Source: Chitinophagaceae bacterium
Lineage (GTDB): Bacteria > Bacteroidota > Bacteroidia > Chitinophagales > Chitinophagaceae
Direction of reading: 5' to 3'
Assembly: GCA_024103425.1 (NCBI GenBank)
Contig: JAGFIS010000013.1
Coordinates: forward strand, 1 to 64,000
DNA: 64,000 bases
The notes under the pieces: generated by a model
Database searches by the model: none
What the model was told of the DNA's origin: nothing
What the model saw: only the letters and a program-made list of their open reading frames with translations
Part shown: piece by piece, positions 42,946 to 52,755 of the stretch
Position numbering within the stretch: position 1 is the first letter of the stretch
How the letters are laid out: every line of letters begins with the position of its first letter
Program-made: the position numbers and the translations under genes

Positions 42946-42973
42946 TTCACTGAAAAGCATTACTTTTGGTGAA
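42946..42973 (+). promoter_or_regulatory. Inverted-repeat element, copy 2, upstream of the DUF4143 ATPase
   Basis: Second copy of the TTCACTGAAAAG...CTTTTGGTGAA unit, differing from copy 1 only in its centre. It ends 12 bases before the ATPase start at 42986, well placed to block transcription or translation. Confidence 0.6.
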
Positions 42974-42985
42974 TTGACTGGTTAT

Positions 42986-44104
42986 ATGATTGAACGTATT
43001 ATTAAAAGATCAATAACTAAAAGGCTTTTTAGGGGGAAAGCTATAGTACTCATTGGTGCAAGACAAGTGGGTAAAACCACTCTTATACGTGAACTATTGC
43101 GCGATCGGGATTATTTATTTCTTGATGGAGACGACCCTTTGGTAAAGCAACGACTGACCAATCCGAATACCAAAGAAATTGAAACAATCATCGGGAATTC
43201 AGAAATTGTTTTTATAGATGAAGCACAGCGAATTGAAAATATAGGAATCACGGCAAAGATCATCCACGATCAATTCAAAAGTGTACAGTTGGTTATGAGC
43301 GGTTCATCGGCTTTTGAATTGCGCAATCAAACCAATGAGCCACTTACAGGAAGGAAGTTTGAGTATTTTCTTTATCCTGTTTCTTATGAAGAGTATGAGC
43401 AGTCAATTGGTTATTTAGATGCAATCAAAGACTTAGAAAACCGGTTAGTTTACGGGTTTTATCCCGATGTAATCAATAACAGGGGCGAGGAGAGGGAGGT
43501 GCTGAATGAGATTACGCAGAGTTACCTTTTCAAAGATATCTTGTCATTTGCCAATATAAAAAAACCGGAAGTCCTTGAGAAGATACTTCAGGCGCTGGCA
43601 TTTCAGGTAGGAAGTGAAGTTAGTTACAATGAGATAGCACAGCTTACCGGTGTAGATAAGAATACCGTTTCAAGTTATATTCATTTGCTAGAGCTTTCAT
43701 TCATTGTTTATCCTATTACTTCATTCAGCCGCAATCTTCGAAATGAAATAAAAACCAACCAGAAAATCTATTTCTACGATAATGGTATTCGCAATGCTCT
43801 CATTCAGAATTTTAATCCGGTTCAGCTAAGAAATGATATTGGTGCACTGTGGGAAAACTTTTTGATGTCAGAAAGGCTCAAGCGAAATCATTATCATCAA
43901 AAATATTGTAACCGTTATTTCTGGAGGACGAAACAACAGCAGGAAATTGATTACGTTGAAGAGGCAGATGGAAAAATCACAGGTTTTGAATTCAAATGGA
44001 ATCCGAAAGCAAAGACTAACATTCCCTCAAATTTTGTCCAAACCTATAATGCCCAAGTTGAGATTATTTCTAAAGAAAATTTTAGAGAATTTGTTGGAGG
44101 GTAA
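42986..44104 (+). CDS. AAA_14/DUF4143 ATPase
   Basis: A ~372-residue P-loop ATPase: Walker A GARQVGKTTLIREL, Walker B EIVFIDEAQRIENIG, sensor SGSSAFELRNQTNEPLTGRK. The C-terminal DUF4143 has a PD-(D/E)xK-like end: YFWRTKQQQEIDYVEE and GFEFKWNPKAK. The family is common and poorly understood in Bacteroidota, often flanked by repeats. The frame goes back to 42941 but then crosses the inverted repeats; MIERIIKRSITKRLF is the usual start. Confidence 0.92.
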   Translation: MIERIIKRSITKRLFRGKAIVLIGARQVGKTTLIRELLRDRDYLFLDGDDPLVKQRLTNPNTKEIETIIGNSEIVFIDEAQRIENIGITAKIIHDQFKSVQLVMSGSSAFELRNQTNEPLTGRKFEYFLYPVSYEEYEQSIGYLDAIKDLENRLVYGFYPDVINNRGEEREVLNEITQSYLFKDILSFANIKKPEVLEKILQALAFQVGSEVSYNEIAQLTGVDKNTVSSYIHLLELSFIVYPITSFSRNLRNEIKTNQKIYFYDNGIRNALIQNFNPVQLRNDIGALWENFLMSERLKRNHYHQKYCNRYFWRTKQQQEIDYVEEADGKITGFEFKWNPKAKTNIPSNFVQTYNAQVEIISKENFREFVGG

Positions 44105-44465
44105 GATTAGGTTTTCTTCTTTTTGAAAGTGCTTTTATCCGGCAGGTACAGGGTAGTCTGATGTACTCCAAGTAGCTTACTGAGGCTCCCGAAGTGAGAT
44201 ATCCTATATTTTCATGCCCATTGAGGCTCCCGAAATGTGGCGGTACATACTGACGAAAGTGTTCCGAAGGATCACTTGTGCCGGTTAGTGTCTCTAGATT
44301 GTATCTGCGAATCATGACGTTACAGCTCCATACCATAATAGTAGCGGAGGTATTTCCGGTGCCTGATTTGGAAGAATACCCCTGCTTGAAACGTATGAGG
44401 TTTTTGAAACCTCATACGTCTTGCTGTCCCCTCCTCTCTAAAAAGTAAAATCGTAATTTCAATCC
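44105..44465. other. Intergenic region with short repeats and a hairpin
   Basis: No gene in about 360 bp. TGAGGCTCCCGAA occurs twice (near 44182 and 44222). A perfect hairpin is listed separately at 44391-44419. The rest shows nothing I can name. Confidence 0.5.
44391..44419. repeat. Perfect 13-bp hairpin upstream of the amidase gene
   Basis: ACGTATGAGGTTT (44391-44403) pairs with AAACCTCATACGT (44407-44419) around TTG. No T run follows in either direction at once, so it may be a mobile or REP-like palindrome rather than a terminator. It lies 47 bp before the amidase start. Confidence 0.7.
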
Positions 44466-46118
44466 ATGAAACACATTATCCCCCTCTCCGTTCTTTCTGC
44501 GTTCACGCTTTTTACTTTCGGTCAGACTAAAATAGACACTTCAGATATCCGTTCGGCTTCAAAAATTATCAGTATGGATTTTACCGAAGCTGAAATCGAC
44601 TCCATGCAGGGCACATTGCAGAATCGTACACGGATATTTGACAAGATGCATCAGTATGATTTAGAGAATGCCACTCCACTGACACTCACTTTCAGTCCGG
44701 TGCTGCCCGGTATGCAGTTGGATAAAGTGCAGCAAAAAGTCAGGTTTTCTACGCCAGCTGCGGTATTGCCGGCGAACAGAGACGAACTGGCTTTCTATTC
44801 TATTCCACAGTTAGCATCGCTGATTAAAAGCCGCAAGATTACTTCTGTAGAGCTCACCCGGTTCTTTATCGACAGGCTGAAGAAATATGGTGATACTTTG
44901 CAGTGTGTAATTTCTATTACAGAGGATATTGCCATGCAGGAAGCGGCTCAGGCCGACAGGGAGATTGCAGCCGGAAAATACAGAGGGCTGTTACATGGTA
45001 TCCCTTACGGATTGAAAGATTTGTTTTCCGTAAAAGGTACTAAAACTACCTGGGGTGCAGCACCGTATAAAAATCAGGTGTTAGATACTGACAGCTATGT
45101 ATATACGAGATTAAAAGAAGCGGGAGGTGTATTAGTCGCGAAACTTACCACAGGCGCTTTGGCCATGGGTGATTATTGGTTTGGCGGGCGTACTAAGAAC
45201 CCGTGGAATCTCAATTTGGGTAGCAGCGGATCATCGGCAGGGCCGGCATCAGCTACGGTTGCCGGACTCGTACCGTTTGCAATCGGTACTGAAACTTACG
45301 GGTCTATTATCTCTCCTTCCACTGTTTGCGGAGCTACGGGGCTCAGACCTACTTTCGGGACTATTAGCCGTTCCGGTGCTATGACCCTTAGCTGGAGCCT
45401 TGACAAGCCCGGACCTATCGGCAGAAGTGCTGAAGATGCAGCGGTAGTATTTTACTATCTGCACGGTACCGACGGATTAGATGCTTCTGCGGTGGATATG
45501 CCTTTTAATTATAAAGAGAAAGTTGACCTGTCCAAACTCAGAATCGCTTATGCTGCCAACTACTTTTCAAAAAAGGATACCACCGGTAATGAATACAAAG
45601 TATTAGAAGTATTGCGCAGTCTTGGCGCTAAGATGACTCCCATGAACTTCCCCGATTCGGGAGTGTATAATATTGAGATGATAGGCATTGTCATCGGCTC
45701 AGAGGCGTCAGCAGCGTTTGATGCATTCACACGCAGGGGATTAGATGATCTGATGACAAGGCAGGACAAAGGAGAGTGGCCCGACTATTTCCGCGCTTCC
45801 AGATTCATCCCGGCCGCGGAGTATGTGAATGTAAATCGCCATCGCTATATCCTGATGCAACGGGTGAATGAAGTACTGAATGATTATGACGTGATTATCT
45901 GCCCATCGTGGGGAGGTAATCAACTTGCTATTACTAATCTTACCGGCCATCCGGCAATTGCCTTGCCTTCAGGTTTTAGTAAGCAGGGGTTACCGAAAAG
46001 TATCACTTTGGTAGGAAATCTGTATGATGAGGCGACGTTGTTAGAAGTAGCCAAAGCATATCAGGATGCGACGGAGTGGAATAAAAAGCATCCGGAGATG
46101 TTCTCCTCCGGGAAGTAA
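44466..46118 (+). CDS. Exported amidase-signature hydrolase
   Basis: A 550-residue amidase with a signal peptide (MKHIIPLSVLSAFTLFTFGQ). The Ser-Ser-Lys triad is visible: K184 in YGLKDLFSVKG, S253/S254 in LGSSGSSAGP and nucleophile S280 in GTETYGSIISPSTVCG. About 100 extra N-terminal residues precede the conserved domain. Acting outside the cytosol it may cleave amide bonds of peptides, nylon-like or acylated compounds; the substrate is unknown. Single gene. Confidence 0.92.
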   Translation: MKHIIPLSVLSAFTLFTFGQTKIDTSDIRSASKIISMDFTEAEIDSMQGTLQNRTRIFDKMHQYDLENATPLTLTFSPVLPGMQLDKVQQKVRFSTPAAVLPANRDELAFYSIPQLASLIKSRKITSVELTRFFIDRLKKYGDTLQCVISITEDIAMQEAAQADREIAAGKYRGLLHGIPYGLKDLFSVKGTKTTWGAAPYKNQVLDTDSYVYTRLKEAGGVLVAKLTTGALAMGDYWFGGRTKNPWNLNLGSSGSSAGPASATVAGLVPFAIGTETYGSIISPSTVCGATGLRPTFGTISRSGAMTLSWSLDKPGPIGRSAEDAAVVFYYLHGTDGLDASAVDMPFNYKEKVDLSKLRIAYAANYFSKKDTTGNEYKVLEVLRSLGAKMTPMNFPDSGVYNIEMIGIVIGSEASAAFDAFTRRGLDDLMTRQDKGEWPDYFRASRFIPAAEYVNVNRHRYILMQRVNEVLNDYDVIICPSWGGNQLAITNLTGHPAIALPSGFSKQGLPKSITLVGNLYDEATLLEVAKAYQDATEWNKKHPEMFSSGK

Positions 46119-46278
46119 GAGGGAGCTATTTCTTTCACTTAAGTATAGCCGGTCACAGGCAAAGATATGCAGGGCGGGTTCTTCAGGCTGGCGTATCTGT
46201 GTCGAAAATCACAGATACCCTTTCTCGCTTACCAGACGCTGCATATTGTCGATAGTTAAGAAAAACAAGCCGAATAAA

Positions 46279-46920
46279 TCAGGGAACTAAAAATGGATTA
46301 TGTTTCTTCTCATATCCGATTGTAGTTTCCTGTCCGTGCCCCGGATACACCGAAACATCATCCGGAAGTGGAAATAGTTTTTCTTTAATACTGCTAATCA
46401 GCAAAGGTCCGTCTCCTCCGGGGAGATCGTAACGGCCGATACTTTCTCTGAAAAGGACATCTCCGCCGATCAAAAATTTCTGTTCACGGCAATAAAAGCA
46501 TACACTTCCGGGTGAATGTCCGGGTACGTGGAGAATCTCCAGTTTATCACTCCCGAGAGCAATTGTTTCACCCTCGCGGATGTATTCAATTTCGCCGGTA
46601 TAATTATCAAACGGCAGTTGCCACATCAGTCCGGCAGCAGGTGCATAATCAAAAACAGGCCGATCTTTGGGATGAAATTTAAGCGTCAGTCCGTACGTCT
46701 CTGCAACGAATTTATTCCCGAAAATATGATCGAGATGGCAGTGGGTATTCAGTAATAGAACAGGTTTCAGTTTTTCATCGCGTATAAAAGCAGCAAGTGT
46801 TTCTTTCTCGTGGTCGTAATAACAGCCGGGATCGATAATGATACAATCGCCTGATTCTGTGTATAACAGATAAGTATTTTCCTGAATAGGACTAAATGTA
46901 AAAGATTTTATAAGAAACAT
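46279..46920 (-). CDS. MBL-fold hydrolase (glyoxalase II-like)
   Basis: A 213-residue metallo-beta-lactamase fold enzyme. Metal ligands: THCHLDHIFGN (HxHxDH form), HVPGHSPGSVCFY, GGDVLFRESIGR and final PGHGQETTIGYEKKHNPFL. The arrangement resembles GloB-like hydrolases that split thioesters. Cytosolic. It is divergent from the large propeller/barrel gene 80 bp away. Confidence 0.94.
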   Translation of the reverse strand: MFLIKSFTFSPIQENTYLLYTESGDCIIIDPGCYYDHEKETLAAFIRDEKLKPVLLLNTHCHLDHIFGNKFVAETYGLTLKFHPKDRPVFDYAPAAGLMWQLPFDNYTGEIEYIREGETIALGSDKLEILHVPGHSPGSVCFYCREQKFLIGGDVLFRESIGRYDLPGGDGPLLISSIKEKLFPLPDDVSVYPGHGQETTIGYEKKHNPFLVP

Positions 46921-47001
46921 AAATTGGTCGTGATGTTTTAACTTGCTTATGAAAGATTATGTGAGAAAAGGGTAATTTTAAGGCAATTTAACTATAGCAG
47001 A

Positions 47002-50000
47002 ATGCAAGACCAAAAGATCCGATTCGGAGGACAGATATTTTTGCTGATTCTTTTTGGAATGATGTTGTACCTGCCTGCGACGATAGCGCAGGTGAGCAAC
47101 GTAGAGTTTGGCAGGAATAGGCTTCAATATAAAAAGTTGAAATGGGATTACTACCAGTCGCTCAACTTTAATTCTTACTATTACGAAAATGGTGAGCAGT
47201 TAGCCAAATATGTGCTTCAGATTGCAGAAGAAGAATTGCCCGGTATGGAGCGTTTCATAGAGTACTCGCTTCAGCGCAGGGCCAATGTAGTTATCTACAA
47301 TACCTACGACGATATGACGCAAACCAATATCGGCCAGGGTATAGATTGGGAGAACGCCGGAGGAACTACCAAACTGGTGAACAACAAAATGGTGGTGTAT
47401 TTCAACGGCAACCACGCAGATTTAAGAAGGCAGGTAAGAGAGGGAATTGCTAAAATCCTGGTTCAGAATATGCTCTTTGGTGACGATCTTGGCGAAATGG
47501 CAGGTAACCAGGCATTGTTGGATTTGCCTGAATGGCTGACTGATGGCTACATTGCCTATGCGGCTGAAAACTGGAACACTGCGCTGGATGATGATTTGAA
47601 AAGTGAAATCCTCAGCTATAAGTATAAAAAATTCAACCAACTGGTTTTTGAACGCCCGCTGCTGGCCGGCCACGCATTCTGGTATTACATAGAAGAGAAG
47701 TACGGCAGGGAGAACACTACTTATTTACTTTATCTGGCACGTATATACAAAAGTCTGAACAGGGCGGCGCAGCAAGTAGCCAAAACGAAAAAGTTCAATA
47801 ACATCCTGGAAGATTTTATGGTATATCAGGATGAGAAGTATGAAAGCGATATCCGCAAAAGACGCAATTATCCGAAAGGCAGCGAAGTTACGAGTGTCGT
47901 TATTGGTAAGTACACCGATTATTTCCATTTCAATGTTAATCCTAATAAGCGGAATTCATCTTTTGCTGTAGTTCAATACAAGAAAGGTCAATATAAACTG
48001 GTCCTCGACGAAGATGGTGACACCAAGGTATTGCTGAAGTTCGGTGTGAGGAACAGGATAGGCGATATCAATCCCAACTATCCGATGATGGCGTGGGATC
48101 CGAAAGGAAATATGCTTGCTGTTATTTATCAGGAAGAAGGTCGTTTAAAGCTCTTCGTGTTTGATGCCATTACCAGGGTGAAACCTTACAAAAGAGACTT
48201 GACAGAAGACTTCGACCAGATACAGGATGTGAAGTACATTTATAACAGTCAGACACTGGTGCTCAGTGCTGTTAAGAACGGGCAGACGGATATCTTTACA
48301 TACGATATAGAAAACGAGAAGGTAAAACAGATTACGAATGATGTTTATGATGATCTCGATCCTTCGTTTGTAGCTTTTCCAAACAAGAACGGAATCATGT
48401 TCAGCAGTAACAGGCCTTCTGCTGATGATAAGGGTAGCGACACTTCACTGATGAAGAACCGCTTTAATATTTTCATGGTGACGAATTTTGCTCCCGAGGA
48501 TCCGGAATTGAATCAGATCACTCAGCTTACCAATTTGGAATTTGGCGACGCACGGTATCCTGCACAATACAACGACAACCACTTTACATTCCTGAATGAT
48601 GCAAACGGAGTGATGAATCGCTATGCAGGCTTCTTCACCACAAAAGCTGCAGGGGCGGATACTTTGGTACGCATCAATAATGAAATTTTGCGGAACCCGA
48701 CTCCGCAGGAAGTGGATAGTGTTCTACGTTTTTACAATAAGGATGATGTTGATACAATTGCTGTAGTGGCATTGTCGGAAGATTCTGCTTATGTATTCCC
48801 TCTGACAAACTATGCCAGCAATATCCGGGAAACAAGGGCTGCAGGCGAAAACAATCAGGTGAGTGAAGTTACCCGCCAAAGTGATGAGAAGTCGGTTTAT
48901 AAATTAAAGATTGATGAGAATACCCTGAAGAGAAGAAATGTCTCTGCAAGGCCGACAACTTATATCCAAAGGTTGATGGAGCAGAGAAAGCTTTCTGAAG
49001 GTGAGGATGTCTTTAATTTAAAAGAACAGGAAGGAAAGCCTGTCGACATTTTTCAGCAAGAGTTTGAAGTGACAGAAGAAGATACGGCAGCTTCCAGACT
49101 GAACAGAGTTGTGGGTTCCAAAGTACTTTCCACAGCAAAACAATTTCCCTACAAACCGCTGAAGTTCTCTGCAGATTATTTAGTTGCAGGTTTTAATAAT
49201 GAGGCTTTAGGTACCAGATACGAACCGTATCAGGGTGGTAGCGGACCGATCACGCTTTCTTCCAACAACGGCTTCAATGGTATGATTCGCCTCGGTGTAT
49301 CCGACCTTATGGAGGATATAAGAGTCAGCGGTGGCGTGCGTTTGTCATCCAATCTGAAAGACAACGACTGGCTCGTACAGTTCTCCAATATGAGGAGACG
49401 AGTTGATTGGGGATTACTTTATTATCGCCGTACAATTTCGGGAACTACTTCAACAGGATATCCCGGTAAAATGAACTCTAATTTGTATCAGGGATCTGTC
49501 TCTTACCCGTTTGATGAGGTTAGAAGCGTTAGGGTTACACTCGGTTTCAGATCGGATAAAACAATTCTCTCTTCTGTAGATACTGTAACGATGAAGCTGA
49601 ACCTTGAACCGAAGAAGTTTGGATTGATGCGTGCTGAATATGTATACGATAACACCCTGAATCCGGTAATGAATATCTGGGATGGCGTTCGTTATAAAGT
49701 TTATACCGATTTGAGCATGGATATGGGAAGCAAGAACAGTGCGGGTGAATCGAACAAGGTTACTTTCAATGTAGGCTTTGATGCCAGAGGGTATTACCGG
49801 ATTTACAGAAACTTTATCTGGGCCGGAAGAGTAGCGGGAGATTTCAGCTGGGGCGAACAGAAGTTCATCTATTACCTCGGAGGAATTGATAACTGGATGA
49901 TGCTTTCGGACAATATGAAATTTGATCGCAACACCGGTAAAGTATCTTATCGTTATTTCAATCCGAACAACAGGCCTGATCCTGATGCTGAATATGCTTA

Positions 50001-50418
50001 CCAGAGTCTTGCAGTAAATCTGAGAGGTTTTATTCAGAATGCGGCCAACGGAAATAATGCAATAGTCATCAACAGTGAATTCAGGTTGCCTGTATTCTCG
50101 ACGATCTTCAGCAAACCGATTAATAACGCGTTTCTAAGGAATTTTCAGTTGACACAGTTTATCGATCTGGGTTCTGCATGGAATGGCCAGTTTGATAAAA
50201 TAGGCCGTCCGACGGTGACGTACAGCAATCCTGCCGACCCGAATACTGTTCAGGTGTTGATTAAGGCTCCGGGTGTTGGTCCGTTTCTTGGCGGTTACGG
50301 TTTTGGAGCACGCAGTATGTTGCTGGGTTACTTTGTGAAGGTAGATGCAGGATGGCCTATGAACGGTTTCTTCAAAGGGAAACCGATTTGGTATTTCAGC
50401 CTTGGACTCGATTTCTAA
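47002..50418 (+). CDS. Large envelope protein: degenerate peptidase-MA-like, TolB-like propeller, barrel
   Basis: A 1138-residue protein with a signal peptide ending near IAQ. Residues ~60-290 resemble a gluzincin-type (peptidase MA) domain: RRQVREGIAKILVQ and LPEWLTDGYIAYAAE; the HExxH is REGIA (146-150), so it should be inactive. Residues ~300-560 form TolB-like propeller blades (MAWDPKGNMLAVIYQEEGRL, SFVAFPNKNGIMFSSNRPSA). A Glu/Arg-rich linker follows, then a long C-terminal barrel-like region (~710-1138, ending IWYFSLGLDF). It is probably in the outer membrane. Function unknown. Confidence 0.82.
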   Translation: MQDQKIRFGGQIFLLILFGMMLYLPATIAQVSNVEFGRNRLQYKKLKWDYYQSLNFNSYYYENGEQLAKYVLQIAEEELPGMERFIEYSLQRRANVVIYNTYDDMTQTNIGQGIDWENAGGTTKLVNNKMVVYFNGNHADLRRQVREGIAKILVQNMLFGDDLGEMAGNQALLDLPEWLTDGYIAYAAENWNTALDDDLKSEILSYKYKKFNQLVFERPLLAGHAFWYYIEEKYGRENTTYLLYLARIYKSLNRAAQQVAKTKKFNNILEDFMVYQDEKYESDIRKRRNYPKGSEVTSVVIGKYTDYFHFNVNPNKRNSSFAVVQYKKGQYKLVLDEDGDTKVLLKFGVRNRIGDINPNYPMMAWDPKGNMLAVIYQEEGRLKLFVFDAITRVKPYKRDLTEDFDQIQDVKYIYNSQTLVLSAVKNGQTDIFTYDIENEKVKQITNDVYDDLDPSFVAFPNKNGIMFSSNRPSADDKGSDTSLMKNRFNIFMVTNFAPEDPELNQITQLTNLEFGDARYPAQYNDNHFTFLNDANGVMNRYAGFFTTKAAGADTLVRINNEILRNPTPQEVDSVLRFYNKDDVDTIAVVALSEDSAYVFPLTNYASNIRETRAAGENNQVSEVTRQSDEKSVYKLKIDENTLKRRNVSARPTTYIQRLMEQRKLSEGEDVFNLKEQEGKPVDIFQQEFEVTEEDTAASRLNRVVGSKVLSTAKQFPYKPLKFSADYLVAGFNNEALGTRYEPYQGGSGPITLSSNNGFNGMIRLGVSDLMEDIRVSGGVRLSSNLKDNDWLVQFSNMRRRVDWGLLYYRRTISGTTSTGYPGKMNSNLYQGSVSYPFDEVRSVRVTLGFRSDKTILSSVDTVTMKLNLEPKKFGLMRAEYVYDNTLNPVMNIWDGVRYKVYTDLSMDMGSKNSAGESNKVTFNVGFDARGYYRIYRNFIWAGRVAGDFSWGEQKFIYYLGGIDNWMMLSDNMKFDRNTGKVSYRYFNPNNRPDPDAEYAYQSLAVNLRGFIQNAANGNNAIVINSEFRLPVFSTIFSKPINNAFLRNFQLTQFIDLGSAWNGQFDKIGRPTVTYSNPADPNTVQVLIKAPGVGPFLGGYGFGARSMLLGYFVKVDAGWPMNGFFKGKPIWYFSLGLDF

Positions 50419-50440
50419 TCGCCCGTATATAAATTGACAA

Positions 50441-51562
50441 TTGGCGCATCATTTAAGAAAAGAAAATAACTGCCTGAATTGTGGTGCTACCGTTACCGGC
50501 AGGTATTGCAGTAACTGTGGTCAGGAGAATATTGAGCCGAGAGAAGGCTTCTGGCATCTGGCACTCGATTTTTTATTTGACCTGTTTCATTTTGACAGTA
50601 AGTTTTTCAAATCACTCAAATATCTTTTCTTCAGGCCTGGTTTTCTCACCAAGGAATACATCAGCGGGAAGCGGAAGAAATACCTCCACCCGGTGAAGAT
50701 GTATATTTTCACTTCAGCATTTTTCTTCCTGATTTTCTTCACGTTTATCAATAAGATGGGCGACACATCTGAAGAGAAATATCATGCCCTGGCAGTAGAA
50801 ACAGTGAAGGGCAGCCTGAAGGATTCTCTCACAACTGCTGACAGTGCCGGCAAAGAAAAAATTCAGGAGGTGCTGGCCGGGATGGACTCGATTTTTGTAA
50901 AGACTCTTGTGGAGGAAAACAGAGGAATTATAAATCCGGTTCCGGACGATGACGATACTGCGCCCTATTTGGGCTCCGGGAAAGATTCCGATAAAGCTCC
51001 GTCTTTCGGTGGAATAAAAAACTTGCGGGAGTACGACTCGTTGCAGAATCTGTTGCCCGAAAAAGAAAGAGACGGATATCTGACAAGGCTCTTTACAAGA
51101 AGGTCCATCGAAGTTTTCGGAGGCAATCAGTCGCTTAAGAAAGAGGAGTATGGAAAGAAGATAGTGGAGAAATTCTTCCACAATATACCGACAGCTTTGT
51201 TTCTCTCGCTTCCGTTACTGGCGTTGATCCTGCAGCTACTCTACATCCGCAAAAAACATTCTTGGTATTACGTGGACCATGTAGTATTTCTGTTGCATGC
51301 TTTTGTAGCCCTGTTTCTTCTTTCGCTGGTGTATTATGGTTTTATCGGTTTGTACAATAGTACCGATTGGAGAATTTTTAAGTGGACGGGTGATGCATTT
51401 TATATTTATTCGTTGGTCTATATTTTCCTGGCGATGTACTTCTTCTATAGCCAGGGATTCTGGAAAACCCTTTTGAAATTTTTGATCTTCTTTTTTCTGG
51501 GAGCAATCGTTACCGTGCTGGTAGCGTCGTTAATGATAGGGGTAGCTTTCTTTACGGTATAG
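50441..51562 (+). CDS. DUF3667 membrane protein with zinc ribbon
   Basis: A 373-residue protein. The N-terminus is a zinc ribbon (NNCLNCGATVTGRYCSNCGQ, CxxC...CxxC). Residues ~28-110 are the DUF3667 core, including HPVKMYIFTSAFFFLIFF. A soluble Asp/Ser-rich loop and four C-terminal TM helices follow. Start: a stop lies two codons upstream and no ATG precedes the ribbon, so translation must begin at the TTG at 50441. It lies 22 bp behind the large envelope protein gene. Confidence 0.88.
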   Translation: MAHHLRKENNCLNCGATVTGRYCSNCGQENIEPREGFWHLALDFLFDLFHFDSKFFKSLKYLFFRPGFLTKEYISGKRKKYLHPVKMYIFTSAFFFLIFFTFINKMGDTSEEKYHALAVETVKGSLKDSLTTADSAGKEKIQEVLAGMDSIFVKTLVEENRGIINPVPDDDDTAPYLGSGKDSDKAPSFGGIKNLREYDSLQNLLPEKERDGYLTRLFTRRSIEVFGGNQSLKKEEYGKKIVEKFFHNIPTALFLSLPLLALILQLLYIRKKHSWYYVDHVVFLLHAFVALFLLSLVYYGFIGLYNSTDWRIFKWTGDAFYIYSLVYIFLAMYFFYSQGFWKTLLKFLIFFFLGAIVTVLVASLMIGVAFFTV

Positions 51563-51564
51563 TA

Positions 51565-52749
51565 TTATTGAGCGCCCGTAACTTCATTAATCATGCTGCA
51601 GGCAGTTCTGATTTCAGACAGGGTGATGGTGAGCGGTGGTGCCAGCCGGATACAATTGGGGGCAAATAAAAACCAATCGGTGAAAAGGCCTTTTTCAATC
51701 AGTTGACCTATTCTTTTTTTAGCGACGACATCGCTCTCAAATTCTAGGGCAATCATCAACCCCTTGCTGCGGATGGCTTTGATTTCAGGATTGTTTTTCA
51801 GTAATCTTAGAAATAATCTTTCTTTCTTTTTTACCGTATCCACCAACTTTTTCTCCAAGAGAAATTCCATTGCGGCTTTACCCGCTGCGCAACAAACAGG
51901 ATGGCCGCCGAAGGTATTCATGTGGCCGAGGACAGGATTATCTGTAAACGAATCCATGATGGTTTTAGAAGAGATGAAAGCCCCTAAAGGCATACCTCCT
52001 CCGAGCGCTTTGCCGAGCAGCAGGATGTCGGGCACGACATCATACTGAGTAAAAGCAAAAAGGCTTCCGTTCCTGCCAAATCCACACTGGATCTCGTCGA
52101 GTACTAACAACGTACCTGTTTCGTAACACTTTTTCCTTAGTGCTTGCAGCCATTTTTTATCGGGTGCTATTACCCCTGCTTCTGCCTGAACGGTTTCTGC
52201 TATCACACAAGCTACCGATGTATCGATCTGTTCCAGATCGTTGAAAGAATTGTAGTCTAAATGAATGATGCCGGGCAGCAGAGGACGGAAACTGTTCCTC
52301 CAGTATTCGTCTCCGATGATGCTCATAGAACCCTGTGTGCTTCCGTGGTAGCTTTTATTGAAAGCAGCGATTTTGGTACGTCCCGTATATCGCTTCGCAA
52401 GTTTCATCGCACCTTCGGTAGCCTCACTGCCTGATGCGGTGAAGAAGACGGAGGAAAGAGTATCCGGCAGGTGGTCTGTCAGCAGTTTGGCATAAGCTGT
52501 TTGCGGGGTCAGCACCAGTTCGCCGTTGACCATCACATGCATGTATTGATCTGCCTGTTGCTTTAAGGCTTTGATGACTCTCGGATTACCATGGCCGACA
52601 TTGCAGACACTGATGCCTCCAATCATATCGATATATTTCCTGCTATCAGTGCCATAGAGATAATTGCCTTTTGCTTTGGAAATTTCCAGAAGCATCGGGG
52701 TGGTGGATGTCTGACCGATATGTTGGAGAAAGAGTTGCCTGTTATTCAT
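51565..52749 (-). CDS. Class III aminotransferase
   Basis: A 394-residue PLP enzyme of the acetylornithine/ornithine aminotransferase type. PLP contacts are FFTASGSEATEGAMKLAK, D218 in LLVLDEIQCGFGRNG and the Schiff-base Lys K247 in LLLGKALGGGMPLG. MNTFGGHPVCCAA is also typical. The amino donor could be ornithine, acetylornithine or another omega-amino acid; neighbours are not arginine genes. It lies 6 bp behind batD, so the two are co-transcribed. Confidence 0.93.
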   Translation of the reverse strand: MNNRQLFLQHIGQTSTTPMLLEISKAKGNYLYGTDSRKYIDMIGGISVCNVGHGNPRVIKALKQQADQYMHVMVNGELVLTPQTAYAKLLTDHLPDTLSSVFFTASGSEATEGAMKLAKRYTGRTKIAAFNKSYHGSTQGSMSIIGDEYWRNSFRPLLPGIIHLDYNSFNDLEQIDTSVACVIAETVQAEAGVIAPDKKWLQALRKKCYETGTLLVLDEIQCGFGRNGSLFAFTQYDVVPDILLLGKALGGGMPLGAFISSKTIMDSFTDNPVLGHMNTFGGHPVCCAAGKAAMEFLLEKKLVDTVKKKERLFLRLLKNNPEIKAIRSKGLMIALEFESDVVAKKRIGQLIEKGLFTDWFLFAPNCIRLAPPLTITLSEIRTACSMINEVTGAQ

Positions 52750-52755
52750 CTTGTA

